Counted from the stretch's first letter, positions 8,692-17,431 are shown. The stretch: DNA of 64,000 nt from an uncultured Pseudomonadota bacterium (GCA_937885575.1 CALABO010000008.1:1-64000); one strand, 5' to 3'. Numbers and translations: made by a program. Notes: generated by a model from the letters alone, not told the origin.

Positions 8692-9009
8692 ATGTCGGTA
8701 AAACACGCAACTGACGATAATTTCACCGAATCAATTGGTGGCGCATTAACACTTGTTGACTTTTGGGCACCGTGGTGCGGACCGTGCCGTATGTTTGGCC
8801 CAATATTCGAAGGTGCATCGGACAAAATGTCGGACGTGAACTTTGTTAAATTCGAAGTTAACGAAGAAAACCGTCGCACACCAACTAAATACGGCATTCG
8901 CGGAATTCCATGCGTACTGGCATTCAAAAACGGCGAATTGATAGAGGCACGTACCGGATTAATGGACGAAGAAACACTTGCCGCATGGATTGCGGAATTA
9001 AAAGGATAA
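8692..9009 (+). CDS. trxA: Thioredoxin
   Basis: Small cytoplasmic disulfide reductase, 105 residues. It has the family pattern FWAPWCGPCRM with the redox pair C29/C32, the cis-proline segment GIRGIPCVLAF and a C-terminal helix. The start at 8692 is supported by the AAAGGAG site. An additional cysteine directly after the cis-proline (IPC) is less usual. Co-transcribed with the DksA-like gene 3 bp downstream; a thioredoxin reductase gene lies at 39.4 kb. Confidence 0.9.
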   Translation: MSVKHATDDNFTESIGGALTLVDFWAPWCGPCRMFGPIFEGASDKMSDVNFVKFEVNEENRRTPTKYGIRGIPCVLAFKNGELIEARTGLMDEETLAAWIAELKG

Positions 9010-9012
9010 AAC

Positions 9013-9441
9013 ATGGCAAAGGCAAATTATAAAACTATTAAACTTCCACCAAAATACACACCAAAAAAATCTGAACCATATATGTGTCCGGAACATTTGG
9101 CGTATTTTTATCAATTGCTAACTGCGCAAAAGGAAGAAATCACACGCCAAAATACGGCGGCACTAAATTCTGTGACCGCAACAACGGTTGCAAATTCTTC
9201 GATTACGGGCGACGAATTTGATAACGCGACCGCGGAACAGGAAACATCTATGACACTGCGTATGGCGGAACGCGATAATAACTTGCTTGCCAAAATAAAC
9301 AACGCACTTGACCGAATCGAAAACGGCACATTTGGATACAGTGTTATATCCGGCGATGAAATCGGCCTTTCACGTATGCTGGCGCGACCACTTGCCACCA
9401 TGACAATCGAAGAACAAGAAGAACACGAAAAAAGAAAATAA
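9013..9441 (+). CDS. DksA/TraR-family regulator without the zinc-finger cysteines
   Basis: Likely RNA-polymerase secondary-channel factor acting with ppGpp. The 142-residue protein has the N-terminal segment PKYTPKKSEPYMCPEHLAYF, a long coiled coil (about residues 32-100) and the DksA end RMLARPLATMTIEEQEEHE. In classical DksA the GYSVISG...LARPLATMT region carries four zinc cysteines; here none is present, as in cysteine-poor DksA2-type paralogues. Follows trxA by 3 bp; a bidirectional terminator comes next. Confidence 0.85.
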   Translation: MAKANYKTIKLPPKYTPKKSEPYMCPEHLAYFYQLLTAQKEEITRQNTAALNSVTATTVANSSITGDEFDNATAEQETSMTLRMAERDNNLLAKINNALDRIENGTFGYSVISGDEIGLSRMLARPLATMTIEEQEEHEKRK

Positions 9442-9449
9442 GAAAACAT

Positions 9450-9484
9450 AAAAACAGGCGACCCAAATCGCCTGTTATTTTTTA
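9450..9484. terminator. Bidirectional terminator after the dksA-like gene
   Basis: Stem ACAGGCGA, loop CCCAAA, TCGCCTGT, with T-rich sequence to the right and A-rich to the left. It serves trxA-dksA and possibly the convergent gene that ends at 9482. Confidence 0.7.
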
Positions 9485-9955
9485 TTTCTTTGGTTGTTGA
9501 ACTTCAGCAGCCAACCGCGAATACACCCCCAACTTTGCCGCTTCTATCTCGGCCGCTTTTTCTTGACGTTTTCTCTCCTCTTCCGATTTACGCAGTTTTC
9601 GTTTCGCATCCTCCTGTTCATTATACAACTTTTCAACATCACGATAAATTGATTGCACAACTTCATCGTATTTGACGTTCGGCATTTGTTTTTCCCCATA
9701 CTTGAACCACTCATTTGCTAGTGGTGTCCCGTCACTGAAAGCACTGAAAGCGGCCCCCACCTTAATCCATTCAATTCCGTTTTCAATAACAGAATACCAA
9801 TTCCAGTATCTATAATCTGCTACATAATCCTTTGACCTGCCCAGCCAATTCTTTTTCTGCTTTACAACAGGAACTCTTTTATGTTCATATTCAAAAACTA
9901 TGCTTATCCCTTTAGCTTTTTTCTGTTCTACAATCTCCGCAAGGGTCATTTTCAT
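9482..9955 (-). CDS. Hypothetical protein with charged helical C-terminus
   Basis: Not recognised. A 157-residue soluble protein with no signal peptide or membrane segment. The first two thirds are rich in aromatic residues (YRYWNWYSVIENGIEW); the last third is a strongly charged, probably coiled-coil helix ending in AAEVQQPKK. Single gene between two terminators, convergent with dksA. Confidence 0.6.
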   Translation of the reverse strand: MKMTLAEIVEQKKAKGISIVFEYEHKRVPVVKQKKNWLGRSKDYVADYRYWNWYSVIENGIEWIKVGAAFSAFSDGTPLANEWFKYGEKQMPNVKYDEVVQSIYRDVEKLYNEQEDAKRKLRKSEEERKRQEKAAEIEAAKLGVYSRLAAEVQQPKK

Positions 9956-10065
9956 TTTTTATCCTTTTATTAATTAGATACTGGTCTCATAGTAACACAA
10001 AACCACACAATGTCAAGAGATTGTTGAATTTTGCTTTTTCCTTTTTACTAATTTGGATAATTATG

Positions 10066-10193
10066 ACGACACCTCCCGGCGTTCCACGCCGTACTCCTCT
10101 GGCCAGAGGAGAATTTTGCGCTCTGGAATCAAGTTCCCCTCTGGCTAGAGGGGGGTCTCGCTGTAGCGATAGCGAAAGCGGACGGGGTGTCGC
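10066..10193. repeat. MITE-like palindromic repeat, copy 1 (diverged)
   Basis: Bounded by CGACACCTCCC and GGGGTGTCGC, it contains the perfect palindrome CTCCTCTGGCCAGAGGAG (starting 10094) and the near-palindrome CCCCTCTGGCTAGAGGGG. About 128 bp against 118 bp in the other two copies; its right half carries an additional CGCTGTAGCGATAGCGAAAG segment. It fills most of the 300-bp gap between 9955 and 10258, where I see no gene. Confidence 0.75.
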
Positions 10194-10226
10194 AAAACAT
10201 ATCTACATCTAAAACCAACAACACCA

Positions 10227-10260
10227 TAAAAAACAGGCGGGTTTTACCGCCTGTTTTTTA
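10227..10260. terminator. Terminator of tatA
   Basis: Stem ACAGGCGG, loop GTTTTA, CCGCCTGT, flanked by A6 on the left and T6 on the right, so it can work on both strands. It directly follows the tatA stop on the minus strand. Confidence 0.75.
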
Positions 10261-10479
10261 TTTCTTTTTTTGCACCCGATGCGCCGCGGGTTTCTTTTTC
10301 GGTGCGGATTTAGAATCCGCCGCTATCGCCTTTTTATCATCAGTTTTCATTTCTTTTTTGAAAACATTCAACCCATGGGCAAGGTTCCGCATCATACCCG
10401 GAATCTTCGCGTGGCCGAACAAAATGACCAACAGTAAAACAATAACCAGTATTTCCATCCAACCCAATCTTCCAAACAT
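10258..10479 (-). CDS. tatA: Sec-independent protein translocase TatA
   Basis: Pore-forming Tat subunit, 73 residues from the ATG at 10479, which is preceded by GAAGGAG. Visible: N-terminal hydrophobic helix (GWMEILVIVLLLVILF), FGHAKIPGMMRNLAHGLNVFKKEM as the F-G hinge and amphipathic helix, and a lysine-rich tail. Separated from tatBC by 9 kb. The ribosome-binding site lies immediately after a GTTAGTG tract that begins at the stop of the preceding SPOR gene. Confidence 0.9.
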   Translation of the reverse strand: MFGRLGWMEILVIVLLLVILFGHAKIPGMMRNLAHGLNVFKKEMKTDDKKAIAADSKSAPKKKPAAHRVQKKK

Positions 10480-10491
10480 ATCAAACTCCTT

Positions 10492-10522
10492 CACTAACCA
10501 CTAACACTTACACTAACCACTA
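10492..10522 (-). repeat. GTTAGTG tract at the SPOR-gene stop
   Basis: On the coding strand the stop TAG is the first unit (TAGTGGTTAGTG), followed by GTAAGTG and GTTAGTG units that run into the tatA ribosome-binding site. Confidence 0.6.
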
Positions 10523-11359
10523 TTTTGCGACATAACAATCAAGTCCATCGGACTTTGCATTGCGACAGAACCCATTTGCATCACCCGAAGACGCAAACGC
10601 AATACGCAAACGATATGTCGTCGTTCCGTTCGGCAATACCGCGGCCAATATCACGAACTGTTTGCCCACGAACAAGTTTTGATGTCCGGCGCGAATCTTT
10701 TTCTCGGCGGCTTCGGCGGCGGCGCGTGTGCCATATGAACCAAATTGCACATACCAACCACCATTTGCAACCTTTTGCGCGGCGGGCTTTGGCGCCGGTT
10801 TCGGTTTTGCCGGTGTTTTAACTTCCTTTGGTGCGGGTGCCGGAACAGGTTTCGGTGTCACAGTCGCACGCTCTGGATTAAACGTCACATCTTTTCTATC
10901 CTCTATCACACGAACATTTTGATTCGGTTGCGGCGCAACCTCCACCGGTTGTGGTGCGGGCTGAACAACCTGAACCGGTTGCGGTGCAACCTGGACGGGC
11001 TGTGGCACAGGCGCGGGCCGCATATCACCCACCGGCATTTGCTGCACAGGCATAGTTTGCACCTGTACCGGCTGTGGCACCGGCATCGGACGCGGCGCGG
11101 GCATAATCATTTCCGGTTCGCGTTCTTCGACCATAACGGGCGCACCAAGGTCAACTTCTATCGAAGACGATGAATTATTGCTTACCACGCGGACAATGAT
11201 AACGACCGCCAAAACGATAATTGCAACCCCAATCGCCAACAGCAACCAAGGCCGATGTGGCCGCGGCGTTACGAAAGGCACCGCATCAGGCAAACCCTCG
11301 TCCGCCGTACCATCGGCATCGTCCAAATCCAAAAGTTCTAATTCTTCTGTATCACTCAT
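10520..11359 (-). CDS. SPOR-domain membrane protein
   Basis: Bitopic inner-membrane protein of 279 residues: acidic cytoplasmic N-terminus (LELLDLDDADGTADEG), a membrane helix at about residues 38-58, a long proline/glutamine/valine-rich linker with repeated PQPVQV units, and a C-terminal SPOR domain (GGWYVQFGSYGTRAAAEA to the end, about 80 residues). SPOR domains bind denuded septal glycan strands, so a role at the division site is likely. Precedes tatA, possibly in the same transcript. Confidence 0.85.
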   Translation of the reverse strand: MSDTEELELLDLDDADGTADEGLPDAVPFVTPRPHRPWLLLAIGVAIIVLAVVIIVRVVSNNSSSSIEVDLGAPVMVEEREPEMIMPAPRPMPVPQPVQVQTMPVQQMPVGDMRPAPVPQPVQVAPQPVQVVQPAPQPVEVAPQPNQNVRVIEDRKDVTFNPERATVTPKPVPAPAPKEVKTPAKPKPAPKPAAQKVANGGWYVQFGSYGTRAAAEAAEKKIRAGHQNLFVGKQFVILAAVLPNGTTTYRLRIAFASSGDANGFCRNAKSDGLDCYVAK

Positions 11360-11428
11360 GATATTTTTCTCCCTTTGATACAGGATATTATATCATAAAA
11401 AAACAATATCACAAAAATTATTTTTTTC

Positions 11429-11546
11429 GCGACACCCCGCCCTACAGGCACCCCTCTAGCCAGAGGGGAACTTGGGCCACAACAAGACAAGAACAAAATT
11501 CTCCTCTGGCCAGAGGAGTACGACGTGGAACGCCGGGAGGTGTCGC
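11429..11546. repeat. MITE-like palindromic repeat, copy 2 (inverted)
   Basis: 118-bp element with terminal inverted repeat GCGACACC/GGTGTCGC and both internal palindromes. It is the reverse complement of the copy at 56081-56198. It lies between the SPOR gene and a small lipoprotein gene. No target-site duplication is obvious. Confidence 0.8.
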
Positions 11547-11584
11547 AATTACAAAATATCCAATTTTAATTACACATCAACAAA

Positions 11585-11728
11585 TTATTTTGTGGGACGC
11601 GCACCAAAGTTTGGTGGCACAATCAGTTTATGATTTTGTTCGACAATCGGTTCGGTTTCGCAAGACCGCGTGCACGCGCCCAACACAACCGGCATCAACA
11701 TAACAAAAGCTAAAATTATTTTTTTCAT
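11585..11728 (-). CDS. Small lipoprotein, 47 residues
   Basis: Signal peptide MKKIILAFVMLMPVVLG followed by a lipobox cysteine (VLGAC at residues 15-19), a short acidic middle and a proline-containing end KLIVPPNFGARP. A GGAAAGG ribosome-binding site precedes the ATG. The VPP-x-F/Y end recalls the proline motif of small alphaproteobacterial outer-membrane lipoproteins (DUF3035/BamF-like), a resemblance too short to name it. Encoded right after thrS on the same strand. Confidence 0.7.
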   Translation of the reverse strand: MKKIILAFVMLMPVVLGACTRSCETEPIVEQNHKLIVPPNFGARPTK

Positions 11729-11749
11729 ATCCTTTCCTTTTTTATAATT

Positions 11750-11790
11750 ATGCCCCAATCAAACGATTGGGGCAACGATTTTTTATCACA
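11750..11790 (-). terminator. Possible terminator between thrS and the small lipoprotein gene
   Basis: Strong stem TGCCCCAATC/GATTGGGGCA just after the thrS stop. The downstream sequence on the minus strand is A/T-rich but lacks a continuous T run, so it may be leaky. Confidence 0.45.
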
Positions 11791-11796
11791 CAGGAA

Positions 11797-13554
11797 TTAT
11801 ATATCCAAGTCCCTGTTCTTAATTTTACTTTTAAGGTTTTGAATAAAATCATCCAATTGGACATTAAATTCCTGTTTCCCATCACGACGTCTTACAGATA
11901 TTGTTTGCGATTCTAATTCTTTATCACCAACAATAATCATGTAAGGAATCTGTTTCAGTTGTGCATTACGTATCTTTTTCTGCATACTTTCCGAAGAATA
12001 ATCTTTCTTGATACGCAAGCCCGCCGTAGCAGTTTTTATTTCTACATTTTGCAACTTTTCTGCGATACTGTCCGCGTACACTTTGCAACGGTCAGAAATC
12101 GGAATAATTACCGCATGCACCGGCGACAACCAAACCGGCAATTTTCCGGCCAAATGTTCCAACATCAGCCCCATAAACCGCCCCAAAGAACCGTAAACAG
12201 TCCGGTGAATAAGAATCGGTGTCTTCTTATTGCCATCTTTATCTATGTACACACAGTTAAAGTTTCGTGGCAATTGAAAATCCAATTGAATAGTCCCAGT
12301 TTGCCATTCACGTCCCAAACTATCAACCATTTGAATATCTAACTTTGGACCATAAAACGCACCATCTTTTTCCTTGATTCCGAATCCATTATTTCCGAAT
12401 CGGTTAACCAAGATTTTTTTCAAAATGGTTTCTGCCTTGTTCCAAGTTTCAATATCACCCATAAAGTCATCAGGTCTTGTTGATAATTTGATAAAATATT
12501 TCATATCAAACAACTTATAGTAATATTGAATTATATCAATAATACGATTATATTCGTCTTCTATCATATCTTCACTGATGAAAATATGTGCATCGTCTTG
12601 ATTAAATTCATATGTTCTAAACAAGCCGTTTAAAGCCCCTGAATTTTCATAACGATAAAGCATATCTGCATCAGCCATACGCCAAGGCAAATCATGATAA
12701 CTGCGTGGTTCATGTTGGTACGCGACAATAGAATTTGGACAAGACATAGGTGCCAAAGCAAAAACATTATTGTCGTCTTCTTTGAACACAAACATACTAT
12801 CCTTATAGTGATCCCAATGTCCACTTGTTTCATACAATTCTTTTTTGTTCATGAGTGGTGAACGGAATTCAAAATAACCGTGTTTTTCATGATATTCCGA
12901 CCAAAAGTTATACAACTCACGATAAACAATCCACCCACCCGGCATATAGTACGGAACACCAGGCGATCTTTCATCAAAGAAAAACAAACCCAACGCCGGC
13001 CCAATTTTTCTATGGTCGCGTTTTGCGGCTTCTTCTTGCATTTTAAGGAAGTTATCCAATTCTTCTTTACTTGCAAACGCGTCAACATAGATACGTTGCA
13101 ACATTTTATTTTTCGAATCGCCCTTCCAATACGCGCCGGCGACACTGCGAATCTTGAAACCATCACGCGGCAAATCTTTGGAACTTTCCACATGCGGCCC
13201 GCGACACAGATCGGTAAAATCGCGGAAAGTATAAATCGACAGTTTTTCGCCCGCCGCATCGTATTCGTTCAACCATTCCATTTTATACGGCTGGTCCGCA
13301 AAGATTTTTTTCGCTTCGTCCAGGTCGACAATTTTCTGTTCAAAACGACCGTTTGATTTAATCAATTCGCGCATTTCCCGTTCAATCTTTTCAAAATCTT
13401 CTTCGGAAAAGCGATAATCGGTATCAAAGTCGTAATAGAATCCGTTTTCAATCGCCGGCCCACCCGCAAACTTTACATCCGGGTGCAGTTTTTGCACCGC
13501 CGCCGCCATCACGTGCGCCAACGAGTGCCTAATCATTTCAATTGGATATGACAT
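11797..13554 (-). CDS. thrS: Threonyl-tRNA synthetase lacking the N-terminal TGS domain
   Basis: Charges tRNA-Thr. The 585-residue protein begins directly in the editing domain (IRHSLAHVMAAAVQKL with the HxxxH pair; CRGPHV later) and continues through class II motifs: motif 1 region near GGWIVYRELYNF, motif 2 FRTYEFNQDDAHIF and motif 3 GSLGRFMGLMLEH, then the anticodon-binding domain. The roughly 60-residue TGS domain that starts most bacterial ThrRS proteins is absent; the only in-frame sequence upstream is a short intergenic gap. Confidence 0.93.
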   Translation of the reverse strand: MSYPIEMIRHSLAHVMAAAVQKLHPDVKFAGGPAIENGFYYDFDTDYRFSEEDFEKIEREMRELIKSNGRFEQKIVDLDEAKKIFADQPYKMEWLNEYDAAGEKLSIYTFRDFTDLCRGPHVESSKDLPRDGFKIRSVAGAYWKGDSKNKMLQRIYVDAFASKEELDNFLKMQEEAAKRDHRKIGPALGLFFFDERSPGVPYYMPGGWIVYRELYNFWSEYHEKHGYFEFRSPLMNKKELYETSGHWDHYKDSMFVFKEDDNNVFALAPMSCPNSIVAYQHEPRSYHDLPWRMADADMLYRYENSGALNGLFRTYEFNQDDAHIFISEDMIEDEYNRIIDIIQYYYKLFDMKYFIKLSTRPDDFMGDIETWNKAETILKKILVNRFGNNGFGIKEKDGAFYGPKLDIQMVDSLGREWQTGTIQLDFQLPRNFNCVYIDKDGNKKTPILIHRTVYGSLGRFMGLMLEHLAGKLPVWLSPVHAVIIPISDRCKVYADSIAEKLQNVEIKTATAGLRIKKDYSSESMQKKIRNAQLKQIPYMIIVGDKELESQTISVRRRDGKQEFNVQLDDFIQNLKSKIKNRDLDI

Positions 13555-13735
13555 AATAAATTCCTTTTTTTATTGTAAGATTTTCAAACTGTTTGATTAT
13601 ATTCGTGCGCCATAAAAAACGCAAATAGAAATTACCGTACCCCCGCGGGGGTCGTTGTGGTCGTGGTTGTGAAAAAGAACAAAAATTGCTTCATAACGAC
13701 CGCATTATATTACAACCGAATCGAAAAGTCAACCG

Positions 13736-14482
13736 CTATACATCCAATATCGCACCGTACAGAACTGCAAAGAAAAAACACACTGTTCCGGCGATTACAA
13801 ATAAATGCCAAATCGCATGCGAAAACTTTAATTTCCGCCAAAGGTAAAATACCACCCCAATCGAATACGAAAGCCCGCCGGCAAGGATAAACCACAATCC
13901 CCGCGCCGGCACACGTGCCAACATAATCGGCAAAATAAATATCAATGTCCACCCCATCAACAAATAAAGCGCAACAACCCATTTGGGCTGTTGCCGGGGA
14001 TTACGAATTTTGACTATTGCGCCAAAAATTACAATCGCCCATAAAATTCCGAACACCGTCCAACCCAAACCGCCACGCAAATTCACCAACAAAAACGGCG
14101 TGTATGTGCCGGCAATCAATGCATAGATGGCAACACTGTCCCACACTTCGAAAAAACATTCGCCACGCCGCCCAATAAGTGCATGGCACATTGTTGAACC
14201 AAAATAAAGCGTGAACATAGTGAACCCAAAAATCGCACACGACACAACCGACCAAGCGTTTCCGTAAATTGCCGCGAACACCACAAGCAATGTTAAACCC
14301 GCAATCGCAAGCCCAATACCAATTCCATGCGTTAGGATATTCAACACTTCTTCGCCATGCGTCGACCGCCGTTCCCATCGAAAAAGCCCTGTCGCGCGCA
14401 GACACCGCAACAACCGCGACGCATGCCGGTCGCCACGAACCCGCTTTAATTTCGTTCTAACAATTTTACGATTTTTGGTCAT
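13736..14482 (-). CDS. Hemolysin III / PAQR-family membrane protein
   Basis: About seven hydrophobic segments over 248 residues, with an arginine/lysine-rich N-terminus. Family motifs: EEVLNILTHGIGIG at the first membrane segment, GSTMCHAL near residue 98, DSVAIYALIAGTYTPF and the C-terminal HAIWHLFVIAGT; the histidine, aspartate and serine residues form the PAQR metal site. True function of bacterial members is uncertain (membrane homeostasis; haemolysis claims are weak). Start overlaps the gltX stop by 4 bp. Confidence 0.85.
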   Translation of the reverse strand: MTKNRKIVRTKLKRVRGDRHASRLLRCLRATGLFRWERRSTHGEEVLNILTHGIGIGLAIAGLTLLVVFAAIYGNAWSVVSCAIFGFTMFTLYFGSTMCHALIGRRGECFFEVWDSVAIYALIAGTYTPFLLVNLRGGLGWTVFGILWAIVIFGAIVKIRNPRQQPKWVVALYLLMGWTLIFILPIMLARVPARGLWFILAGGLSYSIGVVFYLWRKLKFSHAIWHLFVIAGTVCFFFAVLYGAILDV

Positions 14483-16053
14483 AATACGGCCTTTATCCTT
14501 TTAATTACCCTATCCTTGCCCATGACTTGCATGATAGAATAAAGGTCCGGCGTGTTTGTGCGACCCGAAAGGGCGACACGCAAATCCATCGCAACATCAC
14601 CATTTTTAACACCAAATTTTTCGGCAATCGCGACAATTTTATTCCACCACGTATCTTTGTCATCGGCAATATCAAACGTTTCCAAAAACGCCCGCAACAC
14701 GTCCGCATTATATTTGTATTCCGTATTCGGCACAAACAATTCGTCAAAGAAAAATTCTTCAATGCCAAGTGTCTGTTTCCAAGTAATAAAATCTTTACGT
14801 ATACGCCGGGGATTGTCGCGTTCAATGGCCAAAACCGCCGTCAAATAATCTTGGTTGGCAACCTGCATCTTTTGTTTTTCATCACCGTATTCATTTGCCC
14901 ATGTCACCACAGATTTTACCAAATCGGAAACCGTCATCGCGCCGATATACTCTTTGGCCCACCATTCCAATTTCTTCATATCGAACAGTGCACCAGACAT
15001 CGGAATTTTTTTTGGTTTCATTTCATATTCCCAGAAATTTTTCACCGCACCTTTTAACTTTGCCTCTTCATAACCCGATGCCAAAATGTTGCCAAGGTAT
15101 TCCATCACCGATTCCACCGGCCAACCTTCCTGTAAAAAGAACGCGACATTACATTCAGGGTCTTTGCGTTTGGACATCTTGCGTTGCTTTCCCGTTTCCG
15201 CATCAATTTTATCAAGTGTTGCCGTATGAATATACACCGGTGGCGTCCATTCCATCATACGAAACAACTGATAGTGCATAGGCAGCGACGGCAACCATTC
15301 TTCGCCACGCACAACATGCGTTGTCCGCATAAAGTGGTCATCGACCAAGTGCGCAAAATGATATGTTGGCAAACCATCATTTGATTTTATCAAAACCAAA
15401 TCTTCATTACTTTCTGGAAACCCAATTGACCCACGCACCGCATCTTTACAGAAAATGCGTTTGCCGGGGTCGCCCGTCGAATACAGCCGAATCGTCGGCA
15501 CTTCGCCATTATCCAAATGACGAATAATTTCGTCCGACGTTATATCGCGGTCACGTGCGAATTCGCCGTATACGCCGGTTCCAAAGCCCGCCGCAGTTTG
15601 TTCGGCACGTATTTTTTCCAAATCATTTGCGGTCAAAAAGCATGGATATGCACGTCCAGTCCGCAATAATTCCGCCGCCACACTATGGTAAATATCTTTA
15701 CGTTGCGATTGATAATATGGACCATATTTTTCATCGTTGTTATATTTCAAACCAAAGTCACTCATCGCCCTTTTAACAACATCGACCGCACCAGACACTT
15801 CGCGCTTGGTATCCGTATCTTCAATACGCAACATAAAGACACCACCCGATTGCGACGCCAATTTATAATCAATCAACGCACCATACAAATTTCCAATATG
15901 CATAAAGCCCGTCGGGCTGGGCGCAAAACGCGTCACCATCGCGCCATCGGGCAATGCACGCGGCGGGAATTTTGCCTCTAATTCCGCCAAAGTATATTTC
16001 GGTGCGGCGCCCAAAACGCGTGCGATTAAATCTTCGGTCAAACCTGTCCTCAT
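14479..16053 (-). CDS. gltX: Glutamyl-tRNA synthetase with a clostridial-type N-terminal extension
   Basis: Class I synthetase for tRNA-Glu, possibly non-discriminating. The start at 16053 follows a CAAGGAT site. Signatures: FAPSPTGFMHIG (HIGH motif) and KQRKMSKRKDP (KMSKS). Unlike typical alphaproteobacterial GltX, about 45 residues (LTEDLIARVLGAA...PPRALPDGAMV) precede the first strand, and YGPYYQSQRKDIYH resembles the GltX group of Clostridia. This suggests acquisition by transfer, to be tested by a tree. 524 residues; overlaps the PAQR gene. Confidence 0.9.
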   Translation of the reverse strand: MRTGLTEDLIARVLGAAPKYTLAELEAKFPPRALPDGAMVTRFAPSPTGFMHIGNLYGALIDYKLASQSGGVFMLRIEDTDTKREVSGAVDVVKRAMSDFGLKYNNDEKYGPYYQSQRKDIYHSVAAELLRTGRAYPCFLTANDLEKIRAEQTAAGFGTGVYGEFARDRDITSDEIIRHLDNGEVPTIRLYSTGDPGKRIFCKDAVRGSIGFPESNEDLVLIKSNDGLPTYHFAHLVDDHFMRTTHVVRGEEWLPSLPMHYQLFRMMEWTPPVYIHTATLDKIDAETGKQRKMSKRKDPECNVAFFLQEGWPVESVMEYLGNILASGYEEAKLKGAVKNFWEYEMKPKKIPMSGALFDMKKLEWWAKEYIGAMTVSDLVKSVVTWANEYGDEKQKMQVANQDYLTAVLAIERDNPRRIRKDFITWKQTLGIEEFFFDELFVPNTEYKYNADVLRAFLETFDIADDKDTWWNKIVAIAEKFGVKNGDVAMDLRVALSGRTNTPDLYSIMQVMGKDRVIKRIKAVL

Positions 16054-16097
16054 ATCAAATCCTTGTATTTTTAATATATGCATTTTATACTAAATAT

Positions 16098-16727
16098 ATG
16101 GAAAAACAAGAAATAAGAACATTTGGCCGTCGCCACGGCAAAAAATTATCCGCCCGCAAAGAATCACTGGTTCGTGACACCTTGCCGGCGCTTTGCCCGC
16201 GCGCGAATGAAAAAATCGATATACTTGAAATCGGTTTCGGTTCGGGCGAACACGTGCGTGAATTGGCCATTGCAAACCCGAACTGTATCATACTTGGCGC
16301 CGAACCGTTTATGAACGGCGTTGCCGCCCTGCTCTCTGGCATTTGCGATGAAAATGGCGCGGTATTGGACGAATACAAAAACATACGAATTTTTCCGGAC
16401 GATGTGCGAATCGTTTTGAACGGCGGCGAATTTGGGTTTTCCGAAATCTGGATTTTGCACCCCGACCCGTGGCCCAAGGCACGCCATGAAAAGCGCCGAT
16501 TGCTAAACGCGAATTTCCTAAATTTATTATCAAAAAATTTGGCGACGGACGGTAAAATTATAATCGGCACCGACCATTGGGAATACTATGATTGGATTCT
16601 GGCGCAGGTAAAAAACACGAACCTTTGCGAAACGAATTTATCGCACAACATTATCCAAACGCGTTATCAAAAAAAGAATATGGCCGGCACCGCCGAACCA
16701 AAATATATCATCCTTTCACGCCGGTAA
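16098..16727 (+). CDS. trmB: tRNA (guanine-N7)-methyltransferase TrmB
   Basis: Makes m7G46 in tRNA using SAM. From the ATG at 16098 the protein has 209 residues with FGRRHGKKLS at the N-terminus, the SAM-binding motif ILEIGFGSGEH, and the TrmB-specific HPDPWPKARHEKRRL catalytic segment, then GTDHWEYYDW. A TATACT box ends only six bases before the ATG, so the mRNA may be leaderless. The 3' end overlaps the convergent gene by 20 bp. Confidence 0.93.
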   Translation: MEKQEIRTFGRRHGKKLSARKESLVRDTLPALCPRANEKIDILEIGFGSGEHVRELAIANPNCIILGAEPFMNGVAALLSGICDENGAVLDEYKNIRIFPDDVRIVLNGGEFGFSEIWILHPDPWPKARHEKRRLLNANFLNLLSKNLATDGKIIIGTDHWEYYDWILAQVKNTNLCETNLSHNIIQTRYQKKNMAGTAEPKYIILSRR

Positions 16728-17388
16728 ACGCACGCATATTTTGAACCAAGTCCGGTTGGATTTTTTGACACAGGCGTAAAACCTGACTTACGCGGAACAT
16801 ATTTTTTCCAAACCACAAATGCAAATCTGATTTCAAATTCCAATTATTTAGCATATCAAAAATAATTCCAACGAAATCAGAATTTGCATCAAACGAATCG
16901 CCATGCGCCATTATCAAAATCGTATCGGGCGCAATCGCGCGCAACGCATCAAACACCACCGACCAACTTTGACCACGCATTTCATCAATATCAATCGCAA
17001 CCGAAAAAGTTTTATCAAAAAACAAATCATTTCGCACGGGTTTCATCGCATCGCAAAATTGCGACAAATCCGGAACATGAACAAAAACCTGGGCACCGAC
17101 CGCACCGGACCTGAACGCACCCGTCACAGATTTTGCCAATTCCGACACCGTATCAATCACATCTTTATCGATAACAAAATCAAAACGATTCACAATTTTG
17201 ATATTATTTTTTTCAACCCACGGCCAAATTTCACCAGTTGCCGCACATGGCGCAGAAATTACCGATACTCCGGATTCCAACACCGCGTCCGCCACCGCCG
17301 CCAAATCCGACGCATCGGTCGCCGAATCATCAATCCACCACGCCCGCATTTCCGACACATCATCAAAAAGATAATTCAGGTTCATCAT
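16708..17388 (-). CDS. Hypothetical protein, 226 residues
   Basis: Not recognised. Soluble protein without signal peptide or membrane segment; alternating hydrophobic strands and helices (SVISAPCAATG, AQVFVHVPDL, TILIMAHGDSFD) suggest an alpha/beta fold. It converges on trmB with a 20-bp overlap and is divergent from the four-gene operon at 17.4 kb, sharing the intergenic palindrome at 17404-17417. Confidence 0.65.
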   Translation of the reverse strand: MMNLNYLFDDVSEMRAWWIDDSATDASDLAAVADAVLESGVSVISAPCAATGEIWPWVEKNNIKIVNRFDFVIDKDVIDTVSELAKSVTGAFRSGAVGAQVFVHVPDLSQFCDAMKPVRNDLFFDKTFSVAIDIDEMRGQSWSVVFDALRAIAPDTILIMAHGDSFDANSDFVGIIFDMLNNWNLKSDLHLWFGKNMFRVSQVLRLCQKIQPDLVQNMRAFTGVKG

Positions 17389-17403
17389 AACACTTTCTAC
17401 TTT

Positions 17404-17421
17404 ATCACAATTGTGATATAA
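17404..17421 (+). promoter_or_regulatory. Candidate operator palindrome overlapping a -10 box
   Basis: Perfect 14-bp palindrome ATCACAATTGTGAT (17404-17417), its right end merging with the -10 box TATAAT (17416-17421). The start codon at 17432 is 10 bases further, so this transcript is probably leaderless. A dimeric regulator bound here would block the promoter; the RHH protein at the end of the operon is a possible candidate. Confidence 0.5.
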
Positions 17422-17431
17422 TTTGAACGCG

